DNA of 64,000 nucleotides from Caulobacterales bacterium (lineage in GTDB: Bacteria; Pseudomonadota; Alphaproteobacteria; Caulobacterales; Aquidulcibacteraceae), in NCBI GenBank assembly GCA_017303355.1, contig JAFLCU010000006.1, positions 1 to 64,000 of the forward strand, given 5' to 3'. The translations under genes and the position numbers were made by a program. Below the pieces are notes generated by a model that did not search any database, was not told the origin of the DNA, and saw only the letters and a list, made by a program, of their open reading frames with translations. How positions within the stretch are numbered: position 1 is the first letter of the stretch; each line of letters opens with the position of its first letter. Shown here piece after piece: positions 44,366-56,068 of this stretch.

Positions 44366-44791
44366 TCAAGCCACCCCAAGCTTCCCGCGTTCCCCATCAC
44401 GCGGCGTCGCCATCTCTTCCGGCGACACGAACCCTTCTAAATCCGCCGCCTCCATGAACGGACGTATCTCGATCTCGCCGGCCATCGCGGTCGGGATGCG
44501 TTTGGCCCAGGCCAACGCTTCGTCCATGTCCTTGACCTCCCAGATCGAGAAGCCGACGACGACTTCCTTGGTCTCGGTGAACGGCCCGTCGATCACGGCC
44601 GCACCCCCGCGCCCGTCGAACAGCATGCGCTTGGATTGCGCCGTCGGCTTCAAACCCGCCGCCGCCACGAACACGCCGGCCTTCACCAGCTCCTCGATAA
44701 ATGCGTCCATCGCCGCGAACGCGTCCACCATCTCCGGCGTCGGCTCCATCGGCTGCGCTTCGTTCGCTTTCGAGAACACCATCACGCGCAT
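44366..44791 (-). CDS. YciI-like (DGPF-type) protein
   Basis: A 141-residue protein starting MRVMVFSKANEAQPMEPTPEMVDAFAAMDAFIEELVKAGVFVAAAGL, with IDGPFTETKEVVVGFSIWEVKDMDEALAWAKRIP and IEIRPFMEAADL. The D-G-P-F motif and Y-C-I-I fold assign it to the DGPF family, here without a sigma factor gene. Start at ATG 44791 fits the homologous opening; the upstream in-frame start at 44845 is unlikely. Enzymatic role unknown. Confidence 0.82.
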   Translation of the reverse strand: MRVMVFSKANEAQPMEPTPEMVDAFAAMDAFIEELVKAGVFVAAAGLKPTAQSKRMLFDGRGGAAVIDGPFTETKEVVVGFSIWEVKDMDEALAWAKRIPTAMAGEIEIRPFMEAADLEGFVSPEEMATPRDGERGKLGVA

Positions 44792-45008
44792 TGCCGTCTC
44801 CCTGTTTGGCCCGCCCCACGGCGGCATGTCGGAACGACGAACCAAGCTTGTGGCGCTCTACAATCGCCATGCAAGTTTTCTCGAACCGCCGCCGCGCGGG
44901 GATAGCGCCCGCGCCAATCCGACCGCGTCAACTTTGAAAGCGCCGCGATCTCAAGCGCTTAGAAAAATCTTCGCGCGAATAGTCCGACCGCTTCACAACG
45001 GGCGCATA

Positions 45009-45515
45009 ATGCGCGCCATGAAACAGCAACCCCGCCCCATCGTCAGCAAAATAGAAATCGAGGCCCTCGTGGCCGCGATGATCTATGGGCTGGCGTGTCT
45101 GGTGGGGCTGCTGCTGCGTCTCGGCAAACCCCGCAAAACCCGCCGGCTGGAAAAGCTGCTGCGCCACGCCGAACGCCAAGTCGAATGCACCATCTTCATG
45201 CAAGCTCTGCAGGAGCTGGGTCTGCAATCACGCACAGCGCCGCGCCTCACCGCGCGCGCAGGCTTCCGCAAGCAGCGCTCGAACGCGCGTGTGATCGTCA
45301 AATGCAGCCGCGTGCGCCTGCGCAATGCCTCGCTGTTCGAGCGCTGCATGCGTTTGATCCACGCGCTTTGCGATCAGCGCCGCTTCCTCGAACGCGCCAA
45401 GCGCCGTCTGCGCCACGGCTATGTCGATACGCGCCTGATCGCCTGCGCGCCGCCGTCGCGCACTCTCATCACGCACGCGCTCGCGCCCATGCCCGCGCTC
45501 GCGGACTCTTCCTAA
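45009..45515 (+). CDS. Hypothetical basic membrane-anchored protein
   Basis: About 168 residues (ATG 45009; ATG 45018 is the alternative). One hydrophobic helix at ~22-42 (ALVAAMIYGLACLVGLLLRL) is followed by a very Arg-rich helical region (KPRKTRRLEKLLRHAERQVE, FLERAKRRLRHGYVD). No family recognised and no clear RBS; the Arg richness of GC-rich DNA can mimic this, so it is a weak call. It is followed directly by repeat-rich sequence. Confidence 0.35.
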   Translation: MRAMKQQPRPIVSKIEIEALVAAMIYGLACLVGLLLRLGKPRKTRRLEKLLRHAERQVECTIFMQALQELGLQSRTAPRLTARAGFRKQRSNARVIVKCSRVRLRNASLFERCMRLIHALCDQRRFLERAKRRLRHGYVDTRLIACAPPSRTLITHALAPMPALADSS

Positions 45516-45964
45516 AACCCATCGGACCGCCGGCTTCCAGCCGGGCTTCCATCCACCCCCCAACCGCGCGGAGCCCAAGCTCCACGCGGCCAAACGTGCT
45601 GCGTGCAATATGGACCGCCGGCGCCCCCGCCGGCGTGAGCACAACCCTTGAAAGAAGGGAGCGCGCCGCTTCGCGGCGCATGCGCGGCGGAGCCGCGCGC
45701 TCCAACCTACAAACACCGGCGCGCGCTTTTCTTGGACCGGGGGCGTCGGTGTTCAACCACCACGATCTTCGACAATCGAAGCACCGCGCCGGCGAGACGC
45801 CGACGGTCCAAGATGGCAGCTCACGAACACCGGCGCGATACGCCGCCTTCGACAAGCTCAGGTTGGCGCTGGTTGATTTTCAAATGACGCCGTTCTCTCA
45901 TTCGCGTCACGCTGAGCTTGTCGAAGCACGGCGGCTTCTCCGCAAAGGAGAGAGCGAGTTCACT
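45516..45964. repeat. Repeat-rich intergenic region
   Basis: Contains several dispersed elements: a GGACCGCCGG-type unit (45526 and 45612) that recurs near 61743; the REP-like palindrome copy 2 at 45655-45708; and a pair of CTTCGACAAGCTCAGG (about 45848) and CTGAGCTTGTCGAAG (about 45912), inverted to each other. No gene is supported here. Confidence 0.7.
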
Positions 45965-46807
45965 TCAACGATTGAGCGCCCCAAACGGCACAACCCGATT
46001 ATCGACATCGTGCCCAATGTCCGCGCGTCCGAGATACGCGATGCCGCTGCGCTCGCACCAATAGCGCACCATCTCTTCTTCCGTCGCGCCGAACGGCTTG
46101 TCGTTCTCCGGCACGTCGGAGATGCGGCCGAGTTTAACCCCCTTCACCCTGCGCACATTGGCGGAAGAGGTGATGTGGAAGAGGGCGCGGTCTAGCCGGT
46201 AGAGATACTCGCCCACGTCCTCAAGCATCAGCACGTGGCCTGTCAGATCGGGCTCCAGCGACGTGCCGAGGATCGATTGCAGGATCATGATGTTGAAGGC
46301 GATTGTCTTTCCCTCGAACATCACCGTGAGCTCAAGCGATTCATTGGCGCGCTCGATAAAATACGCGAGCGCCCTCTTCACTGCGGCATCCCCGCCTAGC
46401 CGGATCATGTCCACCGGCATCGGCCCATGCGCCACGTTGGGAAAGCCGTTGCGATAGAGCCCGGCAAGCAGCACGCCGCCGTCGCTGTAGCCCATATAAG
46501 TCTTGGCCCGCGCACTCTCATCAAGTTGCGCGATCGCCGCCTCCGCGATCCGGCACGCCCCGTATCCCCCGCGCGCAAACCAAAGCGCGTCCAAACTCGG
46601 GTCGTTGGCAAATTCCACGAACGCGGCCAGGCGCGCCGCATCATCGCCAGCGAAATGACCGGCCGTGTAAAAGCATTGCTGGTGGAAGAAGATTTGCGGC
46701 GCTTGGTCGAGATAGGAATCCGCCGCGAACGCCTTCACGCGCGCGGCCAGCTCTGGATCGATGCGCGTGCCGGGCGCGACCACGCCGATACGTTTCGGTT
46801 GGGCCAT
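45965..46807 (-). CDS. ldcA: LD-carboxypeptidase (S66 muramoyltetrapeptide carboxypeptidase)
   Basis: A 280-residue S66 peptidase: IGVVAPGTRID at the start, LWFARGGYGACRIAEA, the nucleophile Ser108 in MGYSDGGVLLAGL, Glu in VMFEGKTIAFNIMILQSILGT and His in RADIGHDVDN. It removes the terminal D-Ala from murein tetrapeptides in the cytoplasm, a step in peptidoglycan recycling. The second position of the usual GYSDxT motif is altered (GG). It diverges from the Mur ligase gene with 57 bases between, suggesting a shared promoter region. Confidence 0.88.
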   Translation of the reverse strand: MAQPKRIGVVAPGTRIDPELAARVKAFAADSYLDQAPQIFFHQQCFYTAGHFAGDDAARLAAFVEFANDPSLDALWFARGGYGACRIAEAAIAQLDESARAKTYMGYSDGGVLLAGLYRNGFPNVAHGPMPVDMIRLGGDAAVKRALAYFIERANESLELTVMFEGKTIAFNIMILQSILGTSLEPDLTGHVLMLEDVGEYLYRLDRALFHITSSANVRRVKGVKLGRISDVPENDKPFGATEEEMVRYWCERSGIAYLGRADIGHDVDNRVVPFGALNR

Positions 46808-46864
46808 GATCTCTGCGTTCGCGTCCTTGCCGGGAGCCGGCGTTTCTCGTCATAACCGTCCGTC

Positions 46865-48265
46865 ATGAGTCAGGCCAAATCCTATTTCTTCAGCGGCGTC
46901 GGCGGCTCCGGCATGCTGCCTTTGGCGCTGATTTTGCGCGGCAAGGGCGTCACCGTCGCCGGCTCCGACCGCTCGCTCGACCAAGGCCGTCTGGGCGCGA
47001 AATTCGAATACCTGAAAGCCCAGGGCATCGACCTCTTCCCGCAGGACGGCTCGGGCATTGTGAGCGCCGACCAGATCCTCGTGCGCTCCGCCGCCGTCGA
47101 GGACACAGTGGGCGATGTCGTCGCCGCCAAAGCCGTTGGCGCGCGCGACATGAAGCGGCCCGAGCTGCTGGCCGAACTCTTCAACGCAGCGCCGGTTCGC
47201 ATCGGCGTGGCCGGCACCAGCGGCAAGAGCACCACCACTGCGATGATCGCCTGGATGCTCCACCGCGCCGGCCGCGATCCTACGGTGATGAACGGCGCGG
47301 TGATGAAAAACTTCGTCACGCCCGACGCGCTCTTCGCCAGCGCGCTCGTAGGCAAGGGCGACACCTTCGTCTCCGAGGTCGATGAAAGCGACGGCTCGAT
47401 CGCGCGCTACCAGCCGACCATCGCCGTCGTGAACAATATCGCGCTCGACCACAAGAGCATGGACGAACTCCGCGCGCTGTTCGCCTGCTTCGTGAGCAAG
47501 GCCGACGTTGCCGTGCTCAATCTCGATAACGACGAGACCGCCAAGCTTGTTATCAACGCGAAGGTCCGCACCCGCACCTACGCGCTGCGCTCGGGCCTGG
47601 CCGATCTCCACTGCGTCTCGATCAATCCCGCGCCGGATAGCATCAGCTTTGAGGTGTTGGAGCGCGAAGGCGCCGCCAGCGCGCAAGTGAAGCTCAACGT
47701 GCCCGGCGAGCACAACGTCGCCAATGCGCTCGCCGCACTCTCGGCTGCACGCGCCTACGGACTTTCGCTGAAAGAGGCCGCAGCCGCACTTGAAGGCTTC
47801 TCCGGCACGAAGCGCCGTCTTGAAGTCGTCGGCAAGGCGAACCACATCATTGTGATCGATGATTTCGGGCACAACCCCGACAAGATCACCGCCACGCTCG
47901 CCACGCTGCACGCGTTTCCTGGCCGTCTGCTCATCATGTTTCAGCCGCATGGCTACGGCCCGCTGAAGCTGATGAAAAACGAGTTCATCGAGTGCTTCGC
48001 GCGCAACATGAGCGACGACGACGTGCTCATCATGCCCGACCCCGTCTACTTCGGCGGCACTGTCGACAGAAGCGTCACCAGCGAACAAATCGTCGCTGGC
48101 GTGCGTGCGGGCGGGCATCAAGCGCTGGCGTTCGCTGAGCGCAACGCGTGCGGTGATAAACTCATCGAACTCGCGGAGCCTGGCGACCGCATCGTCGTGA
48201 TGGGCGCGCGCGATGATACGCTCAGCACATTCGCCGCTGAGCTGGTGCAACGCTTAGAGCGCTGA
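46865..48265 (+). CDS. Mur ligase, MurC/Mpl-like (probable murein peptide ligase)
   Basis: A 466-residue Mur ligase with all three domains: N-terminal UDP-binding [18 protein letters not shown] and [14 protein letters not shown]-binding [19 protein letters not shown] and [10 protein letters not shown]-terminal [15 protein letters not shown] and [15 protein letters not shown] with FQPHGYGP. MurC and Mpl share this layout. It is shorter than typical MurC and its pairing with LdcA, which produces free tripeptide, favours Mpl (UDP-MurNAc:L-Ala-gamma-D-Glu-meso-Dap ligase). A MurC paralogue would be expected elsewhere in the division cluster. Not proven from sequence alone. Confidence 0.75.
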   Translation: MSQAKSYFFSGVGGSGMLPLALILRGKGVTVAGSDRSLDQGRLGAKFEYLKAQGIDLFPQDGSGIVSADQILVRSAAVEDTVGDVVAAKAVGARDMKRPELLAELFNAAPVRIGVAGTSGKSTTTAMIAWMLHRAGRDPTVMNGAVMKNFVTPDALFASALVGKGDTFVSEVDESDGSIARYQPTIAVVNNIALDHKSMDELRALFACFVSKADVAVLNLDNDETAKLVINAKVRTRTYALRSGLADLHCVSINPAPDSISFEVLEREGAASAQVKLNVPGEHNVANALAALSAARAYGLSLKEAAAALEGFSGTKRRLEVVGKANHIIVIDDFGHNPDKITATLATLHAFPGRLLIMFQPHGYGPLKLMKNEFIECFARNMSDDDVLIMPDPVYFGGTVDRSVTSEQIVAGVRAGGHQALAFAERNACGDKLIELAEPGDRIVVMGARDDTLSTFAAELVQRLER

Positions 48266-48271
48266 ACGCTC

Positions 48272-48432
48272 ACCTCTCCCCCGCGAGGGGGAGAGGTCGT
48301 TCGAACTTGTTCGAACGGGTGAGGGGGCGAGTTGCAGGATAGAGCGGGGCATCAACGGCGAGCCTCAATCGGATAGCCGCCCCTCATCCAGTCGCTTCGC
48401 GACCACCTTCTCCCCGTCGCGGGGGAGAAAGA
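48272..48432. repeat. REP-like repeats between the Mur ligase and hflX
   Basis: 48272-48345 (CTCTCCCCCGCGAGGGGGAGAGG, TTCGAACTTGTTCGAA, GTGAGGGGGCGAG) and 48379-48432 (CCCCTCATCCAGTCGCTTCGC to CGCGGGGGAGAAAG) are second copies of the elements at 13114-13186 and 13220-13276, in the same order. They sit between convergent genes and can act as a terminator. Confidence 0.8.
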
Positions 48433-48442
48433 AAATTGTCCC

Positions 48443-49801
48443 CTACTCCGCCGCTTGCTTCGGTTCTTCGGGCAGGGGCTCCAGGGGCGCAAACCGCGCC
48501 GCATCTTCCACCAAGAGCTCCGCGCGCAACGTGATCACGCCGTCATCGTCTGTGTGTTCTTCAAGAACTTTGCCCAGCGACGCGATCTGCGCACGCACGC
48601 GACCCGCATCGTCCGGCGACAAGGCGAGGGTGATCACGCGCGTCGCCGAGAAAGCCGCGCGATCGATCGCCGCGAGCAGGGCTTCCACGCCCTCCCCCGT
48701 CTCCGCGGAAATCGCAACAGGGGGTAGGGCGTCGCCCTGCCCCTGCTCGGCCGCCGTGTGCGCGCGCCGCAAGCGGCCTTCGCGCGTCGCGTCGTCCAAC
48801 AGATCGATCTTGTTCCACGCCTCAAGCACCGGCGGCGTTTTCCCGCCAGCATCCTTGGCCAATTGCGCCAGCACGCCCAGCACGTCGGCCTTCTGCTTCT
48901 CCGTTTCCGGGTGCGAGATGTCGCGCACATGCACGAGCAAATCCGCTTCCGTCACCGCCTCGAGCGTGGCGCGAAACGCCTCCACCAACTCGTGCGGCAG
49001 ATCGGAGATAAAGCCCACCGTATCGCTCATGATAACAGCGCGATGGCTCGGCAGCTTCACTTGCCGCGCCGTGGGATCGAGCGTGGCGAACAGCATGTCC
49101 TTCGCCAGCACGCCAGCTTGCGTCAGCCGATTGAACAAAGTGGATTTGCCCGCGTTCGTGTAACCTACCAGCACCACGGCCGGCAGGCCCGCACGCGAGC
49201 GCGCACGCCGCTGCAGGCCACGCGTGCGCCGCACGTCCTCCAGTTCGCGCTTCAGCTTCAAAATCCGATCCGCGATGATCCGCCGATCGAGTTCGATCTG
49301 CGTTTCGCCAGGGCCGCCCGTTTTGCCCAAGCCGCCGCGCTGACGCTCCAAGTGCGTCCACGTCCGCACCAGCCGCGAGCGCTCATAGCCCTGCCGCGCC
49401 AGTTCGACCTGCAACTTGCCTTCCTTGGTGCGCGCGCGCAGGCCGAAAATCTCTAGGATCAGCCCCGTGCGATCCACCACCTTGGCGCCAATATCCGTTT
49501 CCAGATTGCGCTGCTGCACAGGCGAGAGCGGCGCGTCGATCACGATCACGCCCGCGCCGGTTTCCTCGGCACGCTCTTTCAAACGCTCCACGCGCCCGCC
49601 GCCCAAATAGGTGCGCGGGCTGATCTGGCGCAGCGGCGGCGCCTCGGCGTGCGTCACGTCGAGCCCCAGCGCCTGCGCCAATCCTACGGCCTCAAGCAGA
49701 CGCGCTTCGCCGTCGCGAATGCTCTCGCCCGCCGTCGCCAGCGGGCGCAGCACGATAGCGCGGTTAAAATCCTTGAGCGGCGTATCAGCCGTCGGCTTCA
49801 T
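48443..49801 (-). CDS. hflX: GTPase HflX
   Basis: A 452-residue ribosome-associated GTPase. The N-terminal domain has [21 protein letters not shown] and [15 protein letters not shown]; the linker has [18 protein letters not shown]; the G domain has [21 protein letters not shown] (G1), [24 protein letters not shown] (G3) and NKID (G4). It splits stalled 70S ribosomes. It overlaps the end of hfq by 17 bases, the usual hfq-hflX order. ATG 49801 is the homologous start; the longer frame to 49909 runs antisense to nothing useful and is inside hfq. Confidence 0.93.
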   Translation of the reverse strand: MKPTADTPLKDFNRAIVLRPLATAGESIRDGEARLLEAVGLAQALGLDVTHAEAPPLRQISPRTYLGGGRVERLKERAEETGAGVIVIDAPLSPVQQRNLETDIGAKVVDRTGLILEIFGLRARTKEGKLQVELARQGYERSRLVRTWTHLERQRGGLGKTGGPGETQIELDRRIIADRILKLKRELEDVRRTRGLQRRARSRAGLPAVVLVGYTNAGKSTLFNRLTQAGVLAKDMLFATLDPTARQVKLPSHRAVIMSDTVGFISDLPHELVEAFRATLEAVTEADLLVHVRDISHPETEKQKADVLGVLAQLAKDAGGKTPPVLEAWNKIDLLDDATREGRLRRAHTAAEQGQGDALPPVAISAETGEGVEALLAAIDRAAFSATRVITLALSPDDAGRVRAQIASLGKVLEEHTDDDGVITLRAELLVEDAARFAPLEPLPEEPKQAAE

Positions 49802-50036
49802 CAGCAGCCTTGTCGATATCGTACAATTGCACAGGCGCGCCCGGCATGATCGTCGAAATCGCGTGCTTGTAAACGAGCTGTACCTGGCCGTCGCGGCGCA
49901 ACAACACACAGAAATTGTCGAACCAGGTGACGACGCCCTGCAGTTTCACGCCGTTGACGAGGAAAATCGTGAGCGGCGTCTTGGCCTTGCGGACAGCGTT
50001 GAGGAAGGTGTCCTGGAGGTTTTGTTTCTTATCCAT
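49785..50036 (-). CDS. hfq: RNA chaperone Hfq
   Basis: The 83-residue protein has Sm1 ([47 protein letters not shown]) and Sm2 ([13 protein letters not shown]), both intact; it forms the hexamer that pairs sRNAs with mRNAs. The short acidic C-terminus ends DEADG. ATG 50036 is the start; the longer reading frame is not needed. It precedes hflX with overlap and lies 119 bases after dat. Confidence 0.97.
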   Translation of the reverse strand: MDKKQNLQDTFLNAVRKAKTPLTIFLVNGVKLQGVVTWFDNFCVLLRRDGQVQLVYKHAISTIMPGAPVQLYDIDKAADEADG

Positions 50037-50155
50037 GGTGTAGCCCCATGCTTGAGTTTTATGACGCCGCGTCAAATCGCACGGCTTGAGCGAAGCTATA
50101 AGGGCGGTCGCGCCGGCGGACAACTCTTGGACAAGTTGTAATGTGCGCTTGCGGG

Positions 50156-50997
50156 TCAGGCGCCCAAATAGGCGGCGCGGAGCGCCAGCGTGATCGGCCC
50201 CGGCGTTCCTTGGCCAACCGGAACATTGTCGATGGCGATGACGGGGACCGCCGGATTGCTCGCGGCGCTGATGAACGCTTCGCGCGCCGCTTTCGCCTCC
50301 TCAAGCGTGAACGGCTCTTCGCTCACCGGCATCTGCCGCTCGCGCGCGAGCTTGAGCAGCATCGCGCGCGTCACGCCGTGGAGAATGTCATGCGAGAGCC
50401 CGCGCGTGCGCAGGCGTCCTTCGGCATCGACAATCCAGGCGTTCGAGGACGTGCCCTCGGTGACGTAGCCCTGGGCGTCCACGAACCACGCCTCGAAGGC
50501 GCCGGCTTCTTTCGCCGCTTGGCGCGCGAGCACATTGGGCAGTAGATTGACCGACTTGATATCGCGACGCGCCCAGCGCATCTCGGGCGTACTGATGATC
50601 TTGACGCCGTTGCGGCCGCGCGCCTCCAGCGCCGCGCGATCCAGATTCTTTGCGGTGACGACCATGGTTGGCTTCGCCGGAATTGTCGGAAACGCGTGAT
50701 CGCGCGAAGCGGCGCCGCGACTGATCTGAAGATAGATAATGCCGTCGTGCACGTGGTTGCGGCGCATGGTTTCGCGCAGCACGGCGAGCAACGACGCTTC
50801 ATTCATGGGCGGCGCGATGCGCAACTCGCTGAGCGATCGCCAAAGTCGATCAAAGTGACCGCGCAGATCACAAATCTCGCCGCGTCGCACCGCCCACACT
50901 TCGTAGATCGAATCCGCGAACTGAAATCCACGGTCCTGGATCGAGATTGAAGCATAGCGCAGCGGCGTATAGGCGCCGTCGACGTAGGCGATCCGGC

Positions 50998-51001
<4 letters not shown>
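50156..51001 (-). CDS. dat: D-amino acid aminotransferase (class IV)
   Basis: A 281-residue PLP enzyme of fold type [33 protein letters not shown], catalytic Lys in [17 protein letters not shown], and [14 protein letters not shown] and [12 protein letters not shown] around the cofactor phosphate. It transfers amino groups to form D-amino acids such as D-Glu and D-Ala; a branched-chain class IV role is less likely given the [12 protein letters not shown] opening. It overlaps ntrX by four bases, a linkage seen in many alphaproteobacteria. Confidence 0.88.
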
Positions 51002-52388
<1,387 letters not shown>

Positions 52389-52389
<1 letters not shown>

Positions 52390-54626
52390 TAGGCTGCTCC
52401 TGCACCGTGTTCTGCGGTCGGTTCGATGGAATCTTCACCGCGTTTTGGGAGAACAAAACGGACGACGGCGCCGGGCGAAGACCCCGGCGCATCATCCAAC
52501 TCAATCAGCCCCCCGTGGTCTTCAACAATGCGCGCAACGATCGCCAGGCCCAGCCCTGAGCCCTTGGTGCGTGTCGTCACATATGGTTCGATTAGGCGAT
52601 GACGATCCTTGGCCGGAAAGCCCAAGCCGTTGTCGATCACCTCGAACTGCACGCCGAAATCAAGATCGCGCAAGCGTAGCGTGACGAAGCCGTCCTTCGG
52701 CTCGCCATCGCGCGCGCGCCGCGCTTGCACGCTTTCGGCGGCGTTCTTGATCAGGTTGAGGAGCGCCTGCGAAATCAGGCGCTCGTCACCAACCAGACCG
52801 ATCGGCTTGTCGACGCCTTCGACCTCGATACGCATGTCGGCGAAGGCCAGACGCTGGCCAAACACCGTCGAGCGCGCCACATCGCTCATATCGGCAAAGG
52901 CCATACGCGGCGTCGGCATGCGCGCGAACGACGCGAACTCATCGACCATGCGGCCGATGTCGGCGACCTGGCGCAAGATCGTATCGGTGCACTTCTGGAA
53001 GGTATCGGGATCGGATTTGATCTCTTGCGAATATTTTCGCTGCAGCCGCTCGGCCGAGAGTTGGATCGGCGTCAGCGGATTTTTGATCTCGTGCGCGATG
53101 CGGCGCGCGACGTCTTTCCATGCTTCTTGCCGCTGCGCGGAGATAAGCTTGGTCATGTCGTCAAACGTAAGCACCAGCCCGCCATCGGCTTCCGGGCTCA
53201 TACGGACGCTGAGATTGAGCGAACCGCCATCACGCATCAGGTCGACGCGCTGCGCGGGCGTCTCGCCTGCCGGCGCGGGCTGATTGAGCAGTTCCGCGAA
53301 TTCGGGCGTGATGTCGACGAGGCGTCTGCCCACCAATGCGCCGTCGCCTTGGCCCAGCAGCTGCGCCGCCGAGCGATTGGCGGCCGTGACGCGGCCATTC
53401 TGATCGAGACCAACGACGCCCGCGCTGACGCCACCGAGCACCGTTTCGATAAACTGACGCCGGTTTTCGGCGTCTTCCTGCGCTTCGACGAGTTCGCGGC
53501 GCTGCGTATCGAGCTGCGCCGTCATGCGATTGAACGCGACCGCGAGCGCATCGATCTCGTCGCGCTCCTCGCCCACGGTGACACGCGCCTTGAGGTCCCC
53601 CGAGGCGACTTTACGCGCCGCGCCGACGAGACGCCCGATCGGTTCGGCGACGCGGGTGGCGCTGTTCAAGCCAACCCAGCCGGCGGCCAGCAACACCAGC
53701 CACGCGGTGGAAACATAAGCCAAGCCAAACAAAGTGCGCAGCGAGCCCTGCTGTTGTTGCGAGCCGCGATAATCCGTAACCGCTTCATCGAAAGCCAGGA
53801 GGCGCGCCATCAGCGCCGGATCGATGGGGCGCGACACGAAAAGATACGCATCGCCGTAGGCCTGTAATCTATAAAGCGCCAGCATGCGGCTATGCTCGCG
53901 GTCGAAGCGCACCGATACGTCGCCTTGATTGGCCGTCGCGAACGCCTCTCGAGACGGCGGTGAGTAGCCAACAGAACCGGCTTGCTCAGCGCGCGCCAGT
54001 ACGCGCGCGGCGCCGTCGATCACATAAGCCGAACGAAAGTCGCGCCCTTCGGCCTGCGCCGCCAGGAAGGTGCCGTAGCGATTGGGATCTTCCGTGAGGC
54101 CGCGCCGGGCGACGTTCAAATCGTTGCCCATGAGCTGAACCTCGTCACCCATGTTGCCGGAGGCGAGCCCTTGATAGGCGCGCCCAACCTCGGCGGCGTT
54201 CTCGATCGTGCTTTCGACGCGCTGGCTGAACCAGCGATCGACGCCCTGGCTGAAGGTGAAGCCCAAGAACGCCGCGACGATGATAGCCGGCGCGAGCGCC
54301 GCAAGTCCGAACAACGTCACAAAGCGCACATGCAAACGCGCGCCGCTCGCCGCTGAGCGCCATTCCTTGGCGATACGCAGCAGGCGATACGCGAAGATGA
54401 TGGTGAGAACAGCCGAGATCAGCAGACTGGCGAAGAGCAGCCACTGGATCGCGGCGTTCGCCTCCCCCGCCAGGCCTTCGCCAAGGAGGAGGGCGATGGT
54501 GGCGATCGCGGTGAGCAGGGCGGCGACGCCGAATCCGATGGCGAACGCCAGCGCGCTACGGCCAAGAGGCCGGTCGCTCAGCACCGCCGCTTCGGCGGGC
54601 TCGTGGGCCGTCATCTGATGCACCAT
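52389..54626 (-). CDS. ntrY: Sensor histidine kinase NtrY
   Basis: A 745-residue inner-membrane kinase. Two helices near the start (ALAFAIGFGVAALLTAIATIALLL; LLFASLLISAVLTIIFAYRLL) and another at ~100 precede a periplasmic sensor region (~120-290) and a further helix (~300-320). Then HAMP (RVAEPIGRLVGAARKVASGD), PAS, and the kinase core: RRIAHEIKNPLTPIQLSAERL with the phospho-His, and DNGLGFPAKDRHRLIEPYVTTRTKGSGLGLAIV for ATP binding. It phosphorylates NtrX. Start is ATG 54626 (MVHQ); 54614 is possible. Confidence 0.93.
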
Positions 54627-54688
54627 GGCCGGGGGGACCCCATGTTGCGAATTAGCAACAGGAGGTGTTGCCGAACTTCAAGGCGGCG

Positions 54689-56068
54689 TCAATCGCCTCG
54701 CCCAGTTCGGATGCCTAGGGTCTGGATTTTCTTTCGCAAAGTATTGCGATTGATGCCCAGCACGGCCGCCGCCTTGATCTGATTGCCGCGCGTGGCCTGA
54801 AGCGCCTGTTCGATCAGCGGCCGCTCGACCTCCGCCAGCAGGCGATCATACAGACCAGCCTCGGGCAGGTCGGGGCTCGCGGCCGCGAACTCGGCGGCGA
54901 GGCGGCGGGAAACGGCGGCTTCAAACCCCTCCCCGCTCTCCTCGGCCGCCTGCTCCTTCGCTGCGGTGCCGAGTTCGTTGCCAATCTCGCGCGCGGTGAT
55001 CACGCTTGCTGGGCTGAGGGCGGCGGCGCGGCGAAGCAAGTTTTCCAGTTCGCGCACATTGCCCGGAAAATCATAGGCCTTCAGCCGATCGATCGCGCTG
55101 CTGTCGAGCGATTTTTCTGGCAGGCCTTCGCGCTTGGCGCGCACCAGGAACGAACGCGCAAGATCGCCGACATCGTCCAAGCGCTCGCGCAGCGGCGGCA
55201 AGCGGATCGAAACGACATTCAGGCGGTAGAACAAGTCCTGACGGAACGACCCCTGGCGCGCGAGCGCGGCAAGATTGCGTTGCGCCGCCGCGATGAGACG
55301 AACATTTGGGCGTTCGTTCGGATCGTCGGAGTGCAGCAAGCCGGCAAGCCGCGTCTGTGCATCGCCGGGCAATTCATCAACGTCTTCCAGGAAGAGCGTG
55401 CCGTGCTGTGCTTGTTTGAACTTTCCCTCGGGGCCGAACAGGTCGCGATCAATCTGCGAAGCGGCAAGGCCCGCGAGGCTAAAAGTGACGAATGGGCCGG
55501 CGGTGCGACGGCTATGATCGTGCAGCGCGCGCGCAACCCGCTCCTTGCCCGTACCGCTTTCACCCTCAACCAACACGGTCAGATCGGTGCCAGCGACGCG
55601 CGCCATCACGCGATAGACATCCTGCATCGCCGCCGAGCGGCCAATCAGCGGCAGCTTTTCTTCCTTTTCCGCTTTCGTCGATTGCGCGCGCGTCTTGGCG
55701 TCCGGGCCGCCCGAAAGCGCGCGCCGCACCGCGGCCATCAGATCGTCGAGATCGAACGGTTTCGGCACGTAATCATAGGCGCCCGCACCCGCTGCGGAGA
55801 GCGCGGTGGAGACGGTTGATTGCGCGCTCATCACGATAAAGGGCAGGTGAGGCCGCGTCATGCGCATTGAGGGCAGCGCATCGAAGACGCACTCGTCGCC
55901 CATATAGACGTCGCTAAGAACGAGATCGCCCTCCCCCTCGCGCACCCATTTCGTGAGCGTCGCGACATTACCCGTCGCACGCACATTGTAGCCTTCCTTG
56001 CCGAGCGCTTGCGACAACACGAAGCGCAGCGACGCGTCGTCATCGGCAAGCAAAATGCGTGCGTTCAT
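54689..56068 (-). CDS. ntrC: Nitrogen regulator NtrC, GAFTGA loop absent
   Basis: A 459-residue regulator. Receiver with Asp53 (LVLSDVYMGDECVF); AAA+ domain with VEGESGTGKERVARALHDHSRRT and DRDLFGPEGKFKQAQHGTLFLEDVDELP; Fis-type DNA-binding end (QIKAAAVLGINRNTLRKKIQTLGI). The GAFTGA sequence expected after LFG is missing, leaving only PEGKFKQA, so the protein should not open sigma-54 promoters. Caulobacter and Rhodobacter NtrC are known to lack it. It overlaps ntrB by four bases and lies 62 bases before ntrY. Confidence 0.93.
   Translation of the reverse strand: MNARILLADDDASLRFVLSQALGKEGYNVRATGNVATLTKWVREGEGDLVLSDVYMGDECVFDALPSMRMTRPHLPFIVMSAQSTVSTALSAAGAGAYDYVPKPFDLDDLMAAVRRALSGGPDAKTRAQSTKAEKEEKLPLIGRSAAMQDVYRVMARVAGTDLTVLVEGESGTGKERVARALHDHSRRTAGPFVTFSLAGLAASQIDRDLFGPEGKFKQAQHGTLFLEDVDELPGDAQTRLAGLLHSDDPNERPNVRLIAAAQRNLAALARQGSFRQDLFYRLNVVSIRLPPLRERLDDVGDLARSFLVRAKREGLPEKSLDSSAIDRLKAYDFPGNVRELENLLRRAAALSPASVITAREIGNELGTAAKEQAAEESGEGFEAAVSRRLAAEFAAASPDLPEAGLYDRLLAEVERPLIEQALQATRGNQIKAAAVLGINRNTLRKKIQTLGIRTGRGD

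Noticed and set aside
46850..48250. 466-codon frame antisense to the Mur ligase gene
   Set aside because: Exact shadow of a well-supported gene, no family match or RBS.
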